A stretch of DNA of 40,805 nucleotides from an uncultured Oscillospiraceae bacterium (lineage in GTDB: Bacteria > Bacillota > Clostridia > Oscillospirales > Oscillospiraceae), in NCBI GenBank assembly GCA_900763965.1, contig CAAFMG010000065.1, forward strand, positions 1 through 40,805, given 5' to 3'. This document shows, one piece after another, positions 29,929-38,700 of the stretch. A model generated the notes under the pieces. The model saw only the letters and a program-made list of their open reading frames with translations. It was not told the DNA's origin and ran no database searches. A program made the position numbers and the translations under genes. How positions within the stretch are numbered: position 1 is the stretch's first letter; every line of letters starts with the position of its first letter.

Positions 29929-29945
29929 ACGCTGGGGGAAACACC

Positions 29946-30803
29946 ATGGAACTGGAACACACCGCCGCCCGGGCAGGACGGCTGTCCTCCTTTTTGCTGG
30001 GGGAGCTGAAAATGTCCGCAGGACTGATGAACAAGCTGAAATGGGGAGACGCCTTGCAGGTCAACGGCATTCCCCAGCGCACCAATTACCCAGTGCAGCC
30101 GGGGGATGTGATCCGTGTCCGGCTGGAACCGGAGGAAGCCGACTATCCGGCCCAGGACGGCCCGCTGGATATTCTCTATGAGGATGACTGCCTTCTGGCG
30201 GTGGATAAGCCTGCCGGGATGCTGATCCACCCCTCCCGGGCAAGAAATGAGGGAACCCTCGCCAATTTTGTCCTGGGCTACTACCGGCGGACGGGGCAGA
30301 AGTGCGCCTTTCATCCCATGACCCGGCTGGATCGGGACACCTTCGGCATTGTCCTTCTGGGAAAGAACACCCATGTCCACGCCCTGCTCCAGGCATCCCA
30401 GGTGCAGAAAACCTATCACGCACTGGTCTATGGCGGCCCGGCGGCGGATAGCGGGATCATTGACGCTCCCATCGACCGCCGCCCTCTGCCCAGTCTCCTG
30501 CGGTTTGTCGGCCCGGAGGGAAAGCCCTCGGTGACGGAATACCGGGTGCTGGAACGGCAGCAGGGGATCAGCCGCCTGGCCCTGCGCCCCATCACCGGCA
30601 GAACCCACCAGCTCCGGGTCCACTGCGCCTACATGGGCTTCCCTATTCTGGGGGATCCCCAGTACGGCTCGGAAGAGTCCCGGTCCCTCTCCGCCCGGCT
30701 GGGTCTAGCCAGCCAGCAGCTGTGCGCCCACAGCCTGGATCTGACCCACCCAATTACGGAAAAGGCACTTCACCTGGAATCCCGGATGGATGTGACCTTA
30801 TAA
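29946..30803 (+). CDS. RluA-family pseudouridine synthase
   Basis: A 285-residue RNA pseudouridine synthase. An N-terminal S4-like domain (about residues 10-60) precedes the catalytic domain, with LAVDKPAGMLIHPS and the active-site motif RLDRDTFG (catalytic Asp129; the usual RLDxxTSG has Ser where this has Phe). The C-terminal GRTHQLRVHCAYMGFPILGDPQYG is conserved. The target uridine in rRNA or tRNA cannot be told from sequence. ATG 29946 follows GGGGG. The last nine codons and the terminator are duplicated 4.8 kb downstream, marking one boundary of an inserted module. Confidence 0.9.
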   Translation: MELEHTAARAGRLSSFLLGELKMSAGLMNKLKWGDALQVNGIPQRTNYPVQPGDVIRVRLEPEEADYPAQDGPLDILYEDDCLLAVDKPAGMLIHPSRARNEGTLANFVLGYYRRTGQKCAFHPMTRLDRDTFGIVLLGKNTHVHALLQASQVQKTYHALVYGGPAADSGIIDAPIDRRPLPSLLRFVGPEGKPSVTEYRVLERQQGISRLALRPITGRTHQLRVHCAYMGFPILGDPQYGSEESRSLSARLGLASQQLCAHSLDLTHPITEKALHLESRMDVTL

Positions 30804-30840
30804 CACGAAAAAACCGCTGTCCTTTCGGACGGCGGTTTTT
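30776..30840. repeat. 65-bp direct repeat, left copy (att-like)
   Basis: The last codons of the pseudouridine synthase gene and its terminator. The same 65 bases recur at 35577-35641 with one mismatch. Between the copies lies the AtuA/ABC module of about 4.7 kb. This layout is typical of integration at a gene 3' end that rebuilds the gene and leaves a partial copy on the far side. Confidence 0.93.
30810..30840. terminator. Bidirectional terminator (left copy)
   Basis: AAAACCGC(T)GTCC / GGAC(G)GCGGTTTT type stem with loop TTTC and T/A runs on both sides. It can end the pseudouridine synthase transcript on plus and the ABC operon on minus. Confidence 0.85.
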
Positions 30841-30844
30841 GTCA

Positions 30845-31633
30845 TTATTTCGCCTGGTCGTTGAGTGACCAGAAAAGAACACGGCGCTTGATTTTTTCGA
30901 AAAGCGTCTTGAGAATCACAACCACTACGCCTGTGACCAAAAGGCCTCCGATTACTCTGGCATAATCGGAAAAATCGGCGTAATACTGGACAAAGTATCC
31001 AAGACCGGAGTTGGTGGCGAACATTTCTGCTACCAGAAGCAGAATAAAGGAAAAGTTAAGCGCCGTTGCTGCACCTGAGAAAATGTGGGGCGAGGCGGCG
31101 GGCAGCGTAATATAGAAAATACGCTTTAGTCCCCGGAATTCCATGACATCGGCATTATCCAGGTAGGTTTGCTCGGTAAGGACGATGCCGCTGATCGTTC
31201 CTGTGAGGATCGGCCAGAAGCAGCCGATAAAGATGATCGCAACCGACGACATATAGAAGGTCGGAAGGATGGCGATGAGATACGGTGTCAGCATGGATGG
31301 GGGGATGGGTGTCAGCGCAAAGATGATCGGCTGCAAATTCTTGTGTACTTTTGGATTGCTGCCGATGAGCACACCAAGGAATACCCCCAGTACCAGTGCT
31401 CCGAAGTATCCGGGGATGAGCAGCTTCATAGAGCTGATGATGCTGGCCCAGACTTTTGCACGGGAATCGATCATCTTGGGGATGATCTTGGAAAATCCTG
31501 GGAAAAACATCTTATCCAGGCGTCCTGTCACATCGGTAGCCAGCTCATACAGCAGGAAGGTCATCACTACGATCAGGATCGTTCCGCCGTAGCTGCTTAG
31601 GAAGCTGTCTTTTTTACCCAACTTTTTGCGCAT
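30845..31633 (-). CDS. ABC transporter permease, NitT/TauT (SsuC-like) family
   Basis: A 262-residue inner membrane permease with about six transmembrane segments and the cytoplasmic coupling-loop region around ADVMEFRGLKRIFYITLPAASPHIFSG, which matches the EAA motif of binding-protein-dependent permeases. Family members import sulfonates, nitrate, bicarbonate, hydroxymethylpyrimidine and similar small molecules. It is the last of three transporter genes, starting two bases after the binding-protein gene. The short basic N-terminus and the C-terminus look complete. Base composition appears less GC-rich than that of the flanking genes. Confidence 0.88.
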   Translation of the reverse strand: MRKKLGKKDSFLSSYGGTILIVVMTFLLYELATDVTGRLDKMFFPGFSKIIPKMIDSRAKVWASIISSMKLLIPGYFGALVLGVFLGVLIGSNPKVHKNLQPIIFALTPIPPSMLTPYLIAILPTFYMSSVAIIFIGCFWPILTGTISGIVLTEQTYLDNADVMEFRGLKRIFYITLPAASPHIFSGAATALNFSFILLLVAEMFATNSGLGYFVQYYADFSDYARVIGGLLVTGVVVVILKTLFEKIKRRVLFWSLNDQAK

Positions 31634-31635
31634 GG

Positions 31636-32766
31636 TTATTTGCCGAGCAGCACACTGTTGTTGGTCTCGTATCTGGCAACAAGAGTCTTGAAATAGGCGT
31701 TGTCAGGATACTCCTCCAGAAGCTGATCCAGTGCGGTCTTGTAGACGTCGATATTAATGTGTTTTGTAACATCCATATCTTTGTTTTCAACATAGTTCAG
31801 AGCCTTCATGGTTTCCCACATGGACTGAATGCCATTGCTCTTGGGATCCGTCCAGAGCTCCTGATTGGTTTCCATCAGAAGCAGCTTTGCTCTGTCTTCT
31901 TCCAGCTCCATGTTCTTGGCGAAAACCTGAACAGCATACTCCGGATCGGCGTACAGAACTTCTTCAGCGCGGAGGAGGGACTTGATATACGCCACGGCAG
32001 CGTCGGTATTGTTGTTGATCCAATCCGTGCGGGTGACTTGGCGGCAGCAGACGGCTTCCGGATCCAGATCATTGGTCCAACAGAGAACCTTCAGACCGGA
32101 GTCCATGGCACCCAGATAGGTGGAGTTGGTGCCTACGCCCACATCGACCTGACCGGCCTTGACGGCAGCAAGAACTTCAGAGGGCTTCTTAAACTCGTTG
32201 ATCTGCACATCTGCTGCAAGGTCATAGCCTGCGTTCATCATGGCGCCTCTAAAGAGAATGTCGGGAGTATACATACGGGCTGTGCCGATCTTCTTGCCGA
32301 CAAAGGACTCCAGACCTTCGTACTGGAAATCGGGAGCGGCATAAACAGGCATACCGCCGGAAACATAGCCGCCGAACATTGTCAGGTCAGCACCCTGAGA
32401 GATAAAGGTCAGCGGGGCAGCGGTTCCAAAGTTGACGCCTACATCAATCTTACTGCTCTGCAAAGCATTGAGAGCATCGCTGGAGTTGTCGAAGTTGACC
32501 AGCTCCGTGGTATAGCCCTCCTCTTTGTCAAAGCCCTTGTCCATGGCGATGAAGCCGAAGATATTGCCTGTGCCGGGGTTGGTGCCGACTCGGATGGTAC
32601 CGAAGTCCTTCTTTGCGTCCGCCTTCGGTGCCTCAGCGGTCTGAACATTGTCTGCCTGGGGAGCGGTTGCCGGAGTCTGTGTGTCGGTCTTTGCTTCGTT
32701 GCTGCAGGCTGCAAGCGCTGACAGCAGGCTAAAAACCAACAGAACTGCCAAAAATCTCTTTTTCAT
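31636..32766 (-). CDS. ABC transporter substrate-binding lipoprotein, NitT/TauT family
   Basis: A 376-residue lipoprotein: a lipobox LAAC with Cys21 after a hydrophobic signal, a low-complexity linker, then a type II periplasmic-binding fold beginning TIRVGTNPGTGNIFGFIAMDKGFDKEEGY. This opening is typical of SsuA/ThiY/TauA-like proteins. It captures the substrate outside the cell and delivers it to the permease. The substrate is unknown; the divergent AtuA genes suggest an organic acid or branched compound. Its start lies 38 bases inside the ATPase gene, so the two are translationally coupled. Confidence 0.88.
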   Translation of the reverse strand: MKKRFLAVLLVFSLLSALAACSNEAKTDTQTPATAPQADNVQTAEAPKADAKKDFGTIRVGTNPGTGNIFGFIAMDKGFDKEEGYTTELVNFDNSSDALNALQSSKIDVGVNFGTAAPLTFISQGADLTMFGGYVSGGMPVYAAPDFQYEGLESFVGKKIGTARMYTPDILFRGAMMNAGYDLAADVQINEFKKPSEVLAAVKAGQVDVGVGTNSTYLGAMDSGLKVLCWTNDLDPEAVCCRQVTRTDWINNNTDAAVAYIKSLLRAEEVLYADPEYAVQVFAKNMELEEDRAKLLLMETNQELWTDPKSNGIQSMWETMKALNYVENKDMDVTKHINIDVYKTALDQLLEEYPDNAYFKTLVARYETNNSVLLGK

Positions 32767-33553
32767 GTTCTTTTGCCCTTTCTTTAATGTTTTGGTTGAG
32801 AACTTCCATCAATTTATTTTGAAGATCAACATATTCCGCCTGCTTGAACAGTGCCACTCGGTCGGTATTCTCTGGCTTCTTATTCTGAAAGGCATAAGAA
32901 TAGATGACCTTGCTGGGACGCATACCGAGGACAAATATTTTGGTAGACAGATACATTGCTTCTTCAACATCGTGGGTGACAAATACGACAGTTTTTTTCT
33001 TGCCTTCACTGCCGCAAAGTCTGAGAGTCATCTCCTGAAGCCGGAACCGCGTGACGGCGTCCAGAGCGCCGAAGGGTTCATCCATCAGAAGTACCGGCGA
33101 ATCGATCGCAAAGGCACGGCAGATCGCACAGCGCTGACGCATACCGCCTGAAAGCTCCGTGGGGTATTTGTTATACACCGAAGGATCCAGACCGACCTGA
33201 TTGAAATAATGCATGATGATATCGTTGAGTTCTTTGGCTTTTTTGCCGGGATATCTCTGCTTCATGCAGATCAGAATATTCTTACCCGTGGTCATCCAGG
33301 GATAGAGACCATAATCCTGAAAAACAACGGCCCGATCAAGCCCTGGACGGGTGACCGGGATGCCGTCAACGGTCAGAGTTCCACTCTGGGGCTTTTGCAG
33401 CCCCGCCAGAAGCCGGAGAAAGGTGCTTTTTCCGCAGCCTGATTCACCGAGAATACAGGCAAAGTCTCCTTCTTCGATGTTGAGGGACAGCCCTTCCAAA
33501 ACCGTTTCTGTGTTATAGGAAAAGCGAATATTGTTGGCTGTGATCTTGCTCAT
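32729..33553 (-). CDS. ABC transporter ATP-binding protein, NitT/TauT family
   Basis: A 274-residue ATPase with Walker A GESGCGKST (36-44), a Q-loop Gln79, signature LSGGM (134-138), Walker B LLMDEP (155-160) and the switch histidine in FVTHD. It powers the adjacent permease. The C-terminal ~60 residues extend beyond the core nucleotide-binding domain and overlap the binding-protein gene by 38 bases. It is the promoter-proximal gene of the operon. The promoter is not obvious; a TATAAT occurs near 33700 on this strand but without a good -35. Confidence 0.92.
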   Translation of the reverse strand: MSKITANNIRFSYNTETVLEGLSLNIEEGDFACILGESGCGKSTFLRLLAGLQKPQSGTLTVDGIPVTRPGLDRAVVFQDYGLYPWMTTGKNILICMKQRYPGKKAKELNDIIMHYFNQVGLDPSVYNKYPTELSGGMRQRCAICRAFAIDSPVLLMDEPFGALDAVTRFRLQEMTLRLCGSEGKKKTVVFVTHDVEEAMYLSTKIFVLGMRPSKVIYSYAFQNKKPENTDRVALFKQAEYVDLQNKLMEVLNQNIKERAKEHEKEIFGSSVGF

Positions 33554-33603
33554 TTTCTACCGCCTGTCATAAATCCATACATAAAGGGAATGCACTGAAA
33601 AAT

Positions 33604-33658
33604 GCTGAGATCCGATGCGTCATCTGGAATATAGATAACGCAATAAAAAAATCTCAGC
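33604..33658 (-). promoter_or_regulatory. Structured leader hairpin before the ABC operon
   Basis: Two nested stems in the divergent intergenic region: GCTGAGAT (33604-33611) with ATCTCAGC (33651-33658), and inside it TGCGTCATC (33616-33624) with GATAACGCA (33634-33642, one G-U pair), capped by a 9-base loop. On the minus strand the outer stem is followed by ATTTTTC, so it may act as an attenuator for the ABC operon. It matches no riboswitch class I can name. Confidence 0.5.
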
Positions 33659-33753
33659 GTGATTTTACCATGAAAGGATAGGCATGTCTAATAGGGAATT
33701 ATAATATAATTCGCTGCACTTATCTGTATTTCTGATAAATATTGGAGGAACTA

Positions 33754-33782
33754 TTGACATTCCACGGGGATTTTTTTAAGAT
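33754..33782 (+). promoter_or_regulatory. Promoter of the AtuA gene pair
   Basis: Consensus TTGACA at 33754-33759 and TAAGAT at 33777-33782 with a 17-bp spacer, followed about 100 bases later by AGGAGG and the TTG start at 33900. The intergenic region 33554-33899 holds nothing else recognised apart from the leader hairpin on the other side and an AT-rich patch near 33700. Confidence 0.7.
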
Positions 33783-33899
33783 ACTGCTGTGAATCCTATT
33801 GCTCACTGACTGCTTCCGGAAGCTTTGGAAAGCAGATCCTATCGGGAGGGGAAGCAGACGGGAAATTCACATTATCATAGGACACAGGAGGCGGTCATT

Positions 33900-35249
33900 T
33901 TGAAGAAGATCCGCATTGGCTGCGGTTCAGGCGGCTGCAGCTACGAGCGCCTGGAACCGGCAATCGAGTTGGTGGAGAAGGGTAATATTGACTATTTGAT
34001 TTTTGAGTGCCTTGCTGAGCGCACCATTGCTGAGGCTCAGCGCAAAAAAATAGATGACCCGGAGGCGGGCTATAATCCAATGCTGGAAGAACGTATGAGG
34101 ATATTCCTTCCTCTGATGAAAAAGCATGGGTTTAAGATCGTATCCAACATGGGCGCTGCCAACACCCCGGCTGCGATCCGAAAGATCCTTTCCATTGCCC
34201 GTGAAGAGGGCATTACCGGCCTGAAAATCGCCAGCGTCATCGGTGACGATATCACCAAAATGCTGCCTATGTATGCGGATACGCCCCTCTGGGACAGCAC
34301 ACAGCCGCTTTCGACCCTGGAGCACATCACCTCTGCCAATGTATATCTGGGTGCCGATGCCATCACGGAGGCACTGGATCAGGGGGCGGACATTGTTATC
34401 ACAGGCCGTGTTGCCGATCCCTCCCTTTTTGTAGGCCCGATTCTGCACGAGTTCCACTGGGATTACAGTGAGCGGGATAAGATCGGTCAGGCACTGCTGG
34501 TAGGACACATGATGGAATGCTGCGCTCAGCTGACCGGCGGCTACTACGCAGACCCCGGATATAAGGATGTTCCCGACCTGCACCGCCTGGGTCACCCCAT
34601 TGCGCAGATTGACGAGGAGGCCAATGTCCTTTTTACAAAGCCTGAGGGCAGCGGCGGTGTGGTCTGCGTGGATATCTGCAAGGAGCAGCTGCTTTATGAG
34701 ATCGGTGACCCGACCCACTATATCACACCGGATGCCATTGCAGATTTTGGACATGTCTGCTTCCGCCAGGCAGGTAAGGACGTTGTGATTGCCTCCGGAG
34801 CCACATCACATCCTGCCACCGATACATACAAGGTCAACATCAGCTATCTTGACGGCTTCATAGGCGTCGGTGAGATCAGCTTTGGCGGCACAAATGCAAG
34901 AAACCGCGCGGTTTTGGCGGCGGATACCATTCAGAAACGGTGGCAGATCATCGGCATTACACCGCAGGAGTATAGGATTGATTACATCGGATACAACTCC
35001 CTTTATGGCGATACCATATCGGAACATATTCACCAGGGAAGCTTTTCTGAGATCCGTCTGCGCATTGCCGTCAGAACAAAAACACGCAGCGATGCCTCCC
35101 GTCTGATTCGGGAGGTGCAGTGTATGTATATCAACGGCCCGGCCGGAAGTGCGGGCATCGAGTGTACGGTCAAGCCCGTGCTGGCTGTGGAGAATATCCT
35201 TGTCCCAAAGGCTGACGTGAACTATCACATTTGCTGGGAGGAGATCTGA
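33900..35249 (+). CDS. AtuA family protein (DUF1446), N-terminal component
   Basis: A 449-residue protein covering the DUF1446/AtuA domain almost end to end, opening KKIRIGCGSGGCSYERLEPA and containing IVITGRVADPSLFVGP, MECCAQLTGGYYADPGYK and SGGVVCVDICKEQLLYEIGDP. AtuA is needed for citronellol/geraniol catabolism in Pseudomonas, but its reaction is not established; anaerobes carry many paralogues of unknown role. TTG 33900 is chosen because AGGAGG lies eight bases upstream and the product begins as in the family. The C-terminal AtuA domain is encoded separately by the next gene, which starts on the base after this stop. Confidence 0.88.
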   Translation: MKKIRIGCGSGGCSYERLEPAIELVEKGNIDYLIFECLAERTIAEAQRKKIDDPEAGYNPMLEERMRIFLPLMKKHGFKIVSNMGAANTPAAIRKILSIAREEGITGLKIASVIGDDITKMLPMYADTPLWDSTQPLSTLEHITSANVYLGADAITEALDQGADIVITGRVADPSLFVGPILHEFHWDYSERDKIGQALLVGHMMECCAQLTGGYYADPGYKDVPDLHRLGHPIAQIDEEANVLFTKPEGSGGVVCVDICKEQLLYEIGDPTHYITPDAIADFGHVCFRQAGKDVVIASGATSHPATDTYKVNISYLDGFIGVGEISFGGTNARNRAVLAADTIQKRWQIIGITPQEYRIDYIGYNSLYGDTISEHIHQGSFSEIRLRIAVRTKTRSDASRLIREVQCMYINGPAGSAGIECTVKPVLAVENILVPKADVNYHICWEEI

Positions 35250-35549
35250 ATGAAGCTGAAGGAAATCGCACATCTGCGTACCGGCGACAAGGGTAATACC
35301 TGCAATATTTGCGTCATACCCTATGACGAAAAGGATTATCCCCTCATCAAGGAGCGGCTGACGGAGGAAAGGGTTGCCGAATACTATCAGGATATCTGCC
35401 GTGGCACCGTGACACGGTACGAAATAGATACGCTGTGCGCAGTCAACTTTGTGCTGACAAAGGCCCTGGGCGGCGGTGTTACCCGCAGCTTGTGTCAGGA
35501 TCGCCATGGAAAATCTCTGGGTATGGCCCTTGCGGAAATGGAACTGTAA
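35250..35549 (+). CDS. AtuA C-terminal-like ferredoxin-fold protein
   Basis: A 99-residue protein matching the small C-terminal AtuA domain: opening with LKEIAHLRTGDKGNTCNICVI and ending VNFVLTKALGGGVTRSLCQDRHGKSLGMALAEMEL. In Pseudomonas-type AtuA this is fused to the DUF1446 domain; here it is a separate gene abutting the upstream stop with GGAGG just inside it, so the two should be made in equal amounts and form a complex. Function beyond that is not known. It is followed by 27 bases and then the right 65-bp repeat, which brings a terminator. Confidence 0.85.
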   Translation: MKLKEIAHLRTGDKGNTCNICVIPYDEKDYPLIKERLTEERVAEYYQDICRGTVTRYEIDTLCAVNFVLTKALGGGVTRSLCQDRHGKSLGMALAEMEL

Positions 35550-35576
35550 GGAAGCCAGGCAGGGGGGCTTATACCC

Positions 35577-35641
35577 GGAATCCCGGATGGATGTGACCTT
35601 ATAACATGAAAAAACCGCTGTCCTTTCGGACGGCGGTTTTT
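35577..35641. repeat. 65-bp direct repeat, right copy (att-like)
   Basis: Matches 30776-30840 at 64 of 65 positions. Here the codons copied from the pseudouridine synthase 3' end are cut off from any gene, while the terminator remains usable for the AtuA pair. Sequence identity starts and stops sharply, apart from a short TCAT similarity just outside. Confidence 0.93.
35611..35641. terminator. Terminator (right copy)
   Basis: Same hairpin as at 30810-30840, followed by TTTTTT on the plus strand; it ends the AtuA transcript. Confidence 0.85.
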
Positions 35642-35788
35642 TCATAGGTATTGGAAAGAAGAGAGGTAGAAAAGAGGATCTACAAGTCGAAAGGTTGCGG
35701 CTCACGGCTTCCGCCGCCTTTCTTGATGATATTGTATCTGGGGCTTTTGAACGGGAAATAACAGAATTGAAAACAAAATTGGTACAAA
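35642..35788 (+). other. Unassigned stretch with an open frame lacking a start
   Basis: About 150 bases outside the right repeat. One plus-strand frame stays open from the repeat through 35820, reading roughly GKKRGRKEDLQVERL, then TASAAFLDDI and ELKTKLVQIMNDL, amphipathic and protein-like, but with no ribosome binding site or start, and its end runs into the kinase gene on the other strand. It could be the tail of a lost mobile-element gene or chance. No family is claimed. Confidence 0.3.
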
Positions 35789-38700
35789 TTATGAACGATT
35801 TGATACACCTGGGAAAATCAGGGTGGTCTTGAACAGGTCGCCGTCCACCAGGATCTGAAGCTGACCCTTTTGCAGCTCCATCAGGCTCTTGGCGATGTTC
35901 AGCCCCAGGCCGCTGCCCTCGGTGTTTCGGGAAGCGTCTCCCCGGACGAAGCGCTCCACCAGTTCATCGGCGTTGACATTCAGTTCCTCCCGGGAGATGT
36001 TCTTAATGGAGATGAACACCTTGCCCTCCACTTCCAGCAGATCCAGATAGATCCGGGTGCCAGGCAGGGCGTATTTGACGGCGTTGCCCAAAAGGTTGCT
36101 CATGACCCGCCAGACCAGTCTGCCGTCTGCCATCATTTCCACAGGCTCCGGAGGCTGACGAAATACCGGGGTCAGCTGAGCCCGTTCCAGTTTGTCGGAG
36201 AATTCCCCCAGAGCCTGGTTCACGGCCTCGGCGGCATCCATCCGGGTGATATCCACAGGGATGTTTCCGGTGCTGGCCTGGCTCATTTCCATCAGATCCT
36301 CAATGAGCTTTTTTAGCCTTTGGGACTGACGGCTCAGCACCTCCAGGTACTGGGCCTGCTGCTGCTCGTTGTGGGGCTTTTCCAGCAGATCCACATAGTT
36401 GATGATGGAGGTCAGGGGGGTCTTGATATCGTGGGACACATTGGTGATCAGCTCTGTTTTCATCCGCTCGGATTTCAGCTGCTTCTGGGCGGCAATCATG
36501 GCCACGTCTGCCAGGCCGTTGAGCTCATTGGCGAAGTCCTTGAAGCCGCCGATCAGCATCCGATCATCCACCTTGCTGTCCAGATCGCCGCTGCGCATCC
36601 GCCGGGCGCTTTCCAGCAGAATGGCAAAGGCACTGGCGGCGTAGAGGATCACGCCGAAGAAGATGCAGAAGGCCAGCAGAATGTAGCCGATCTGATAGGT
36701 CCGCAGCATCACATACATAAGGAATACCAGAATGAATCCGGCAGACAGGAACTGCCAGGTCACCGGCAGCATGGAGAAGAGCCGGGACAGCAGACCCAGG
36801 AACCGGCGGAAGCACCGCTTCACCTGAGTCACTGCCCACAGGGAAACTGCCTTGCCTCTTGCCCAAAGGGCTTTCAGAAGGGTGACGGCAAAGGGGAAGA
36901 AGCCGTTTCGCAGCCAGCGCAGGAGCCACAGCAGCGCACCTACCGAGCGGTTCAGCAGGGTCTGCATCTGGCGCAGGATCCAGCCGCAGCAGGTGCGGCG
37001 GTACCAGAAGCCCCCGGGGGTCTTGGCCTGGGCCACAAAGGCGTAGCAGAAGCCCACGATCACCAGACAGGCAATAAAGCCCAGAACCAGAATGGCGTGG
37101 ATGCCCAGCACCATGGTTTCGCCGGTCATGCGTTGTAGGCCGACCACGGCCAGGGCTACCATTCCGGCAACGATGCTTCCGGCGCACAGGAAGTACAGAT
37201 CCAGAGGCAGCCGGTTCAGTCCGGCAGCACAGACCTCCTGGGTGCCCTTCTTTCGACCGGCGGCGCAGCACAGGTATACGGTGCTGACGGCACATACCAC
37301 GGCGCAGGCACCCAGCACCGGTACCAGGAACCGCCGGATGCCGTCAATGATCCGCAGAAGACCCCATACCCAGGAGCTTTCCGCCGCATCGGCGGCAAAG
37401 GAGATCTCCACGGTGTACTCCGGGGCGGTGTTCAGAGTGTATTCTGCCACCATGTTGGTGTCGGTTTGTTCGTCGTAATACAGAAGGTACTGGGGCTCAC
37501 TGCACACCATGGCAGCTTCCAGGGGGGCGGAGTCCAGATCCAGACCGGCGGCATCTTCCTCTTCTGCGGGAAGATCGGTGGCTGTTTCCTCAGGCATAGC
37601 TTCCTCAGAGGCGGCTTCTGCCGGGGCAGTCTCCGCAGCAGCGGGGATCAGGGTCTCCATGGGAACGGTCACGGTAGTTTCTGTCGGTGCAGTCTCTGTA
37701 GGGGCCGTTTTCATTGCAGCCTGTCCGGTGGGGACAAGAGCATCGGTGCCCATATCGGTCAGAGCAGGCTCCGTATCCCCGGCAGCGCGGAAAATCAGAT
37801 AGCCCCGGTCGTCATTGCTCAGCGTGCCCACACCCGCAGGGTTGGAGGCCTCATACAGAACGGCTTCCGAAGCATCCAGGAAGGAGATCCGGGTGAGGAT
37901 GCTGCCCTGAGGGTGTTCAAAGCTCAGGGGATTCAGAGACTGGAACTGCACGGTGCCGTCGTCATCGTGGAAAATGGTTCCCAGAAGCACGGCGCTGACA
38001 GAATCTGTACCCTGTTCCTCTCCCCGGGCATTGGCGTAGGTCATGTCGATCTGGGCCACGGTGCTGCCCTGGGAGGGAATGGCATCCATGACGGTGGTTT
38101 CCATGGCGGGAGCCTCGGTTTCCTCAGGGAATGCAGGGGCTTCTCCCGCAGGCAGGTACATTTCCAGCACATTTCCGGCAACGGAATAGCCGGTGACGGT
38201 GTCGTAGTTGCCCTGACCGAAGGCCTCATATACCACATTGCTCTTGGTATCGGTGATCAGAACGTGATTGATGTACCAGTAGTCCCCCAGCTGCTCGGCG
38301 TTCAGGGCAGTGGTCTTGAAGATCAAGGTCTGCCCGTCCTGGACAAACAGGAAGCCGGGACGGCTGTCAAAGGTATACAGCCGCTGGGTGCCGTCCAGGT
38401 AATCCAGCAGGAGCTTTCCCACGGAGATCCCGGACTGCATGGGACTGGTGACCACCTGGGCGTTGGAGGTGGGGGAGGAGGGTTCGGCATTGATGGCCCA
38501 GTATTCGTCGGTGGTCATCAGATTGGTGACGTTGAGGTAGCGGACATTGGTGGGAATGGTGAAGGTGTAGGCCACCTCCTCACTGTCGATGCTCTGCCAC
38601 TCATGGAGGGTTTTTCCGTCCTTGTCCCTGATGGCATAGTTCAGGCGGCTTTCGTCAAACCAGGAATAGGTGTGGAAGTAATTTCGGATCTGGGATTCAT

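Noticed and set aside
33604..33658. Possible TPP riboswitch, because CTGAGA and ATCTGGA occur in order on the plus strand near a NitT/ThiY-like transporter
   Set aside because: The core THI-box elements (the ACCCTTTGAACCTGATC and GCCAGCG parts) are missing, and the strand faces AtuA rather than the transporter.
34806..35705. Minus-strand open frame opposite the AtuA genes
   Set aside because: Shadow of the AtuA coding sequence on the other strand, crossing the repeat, with no start signals.
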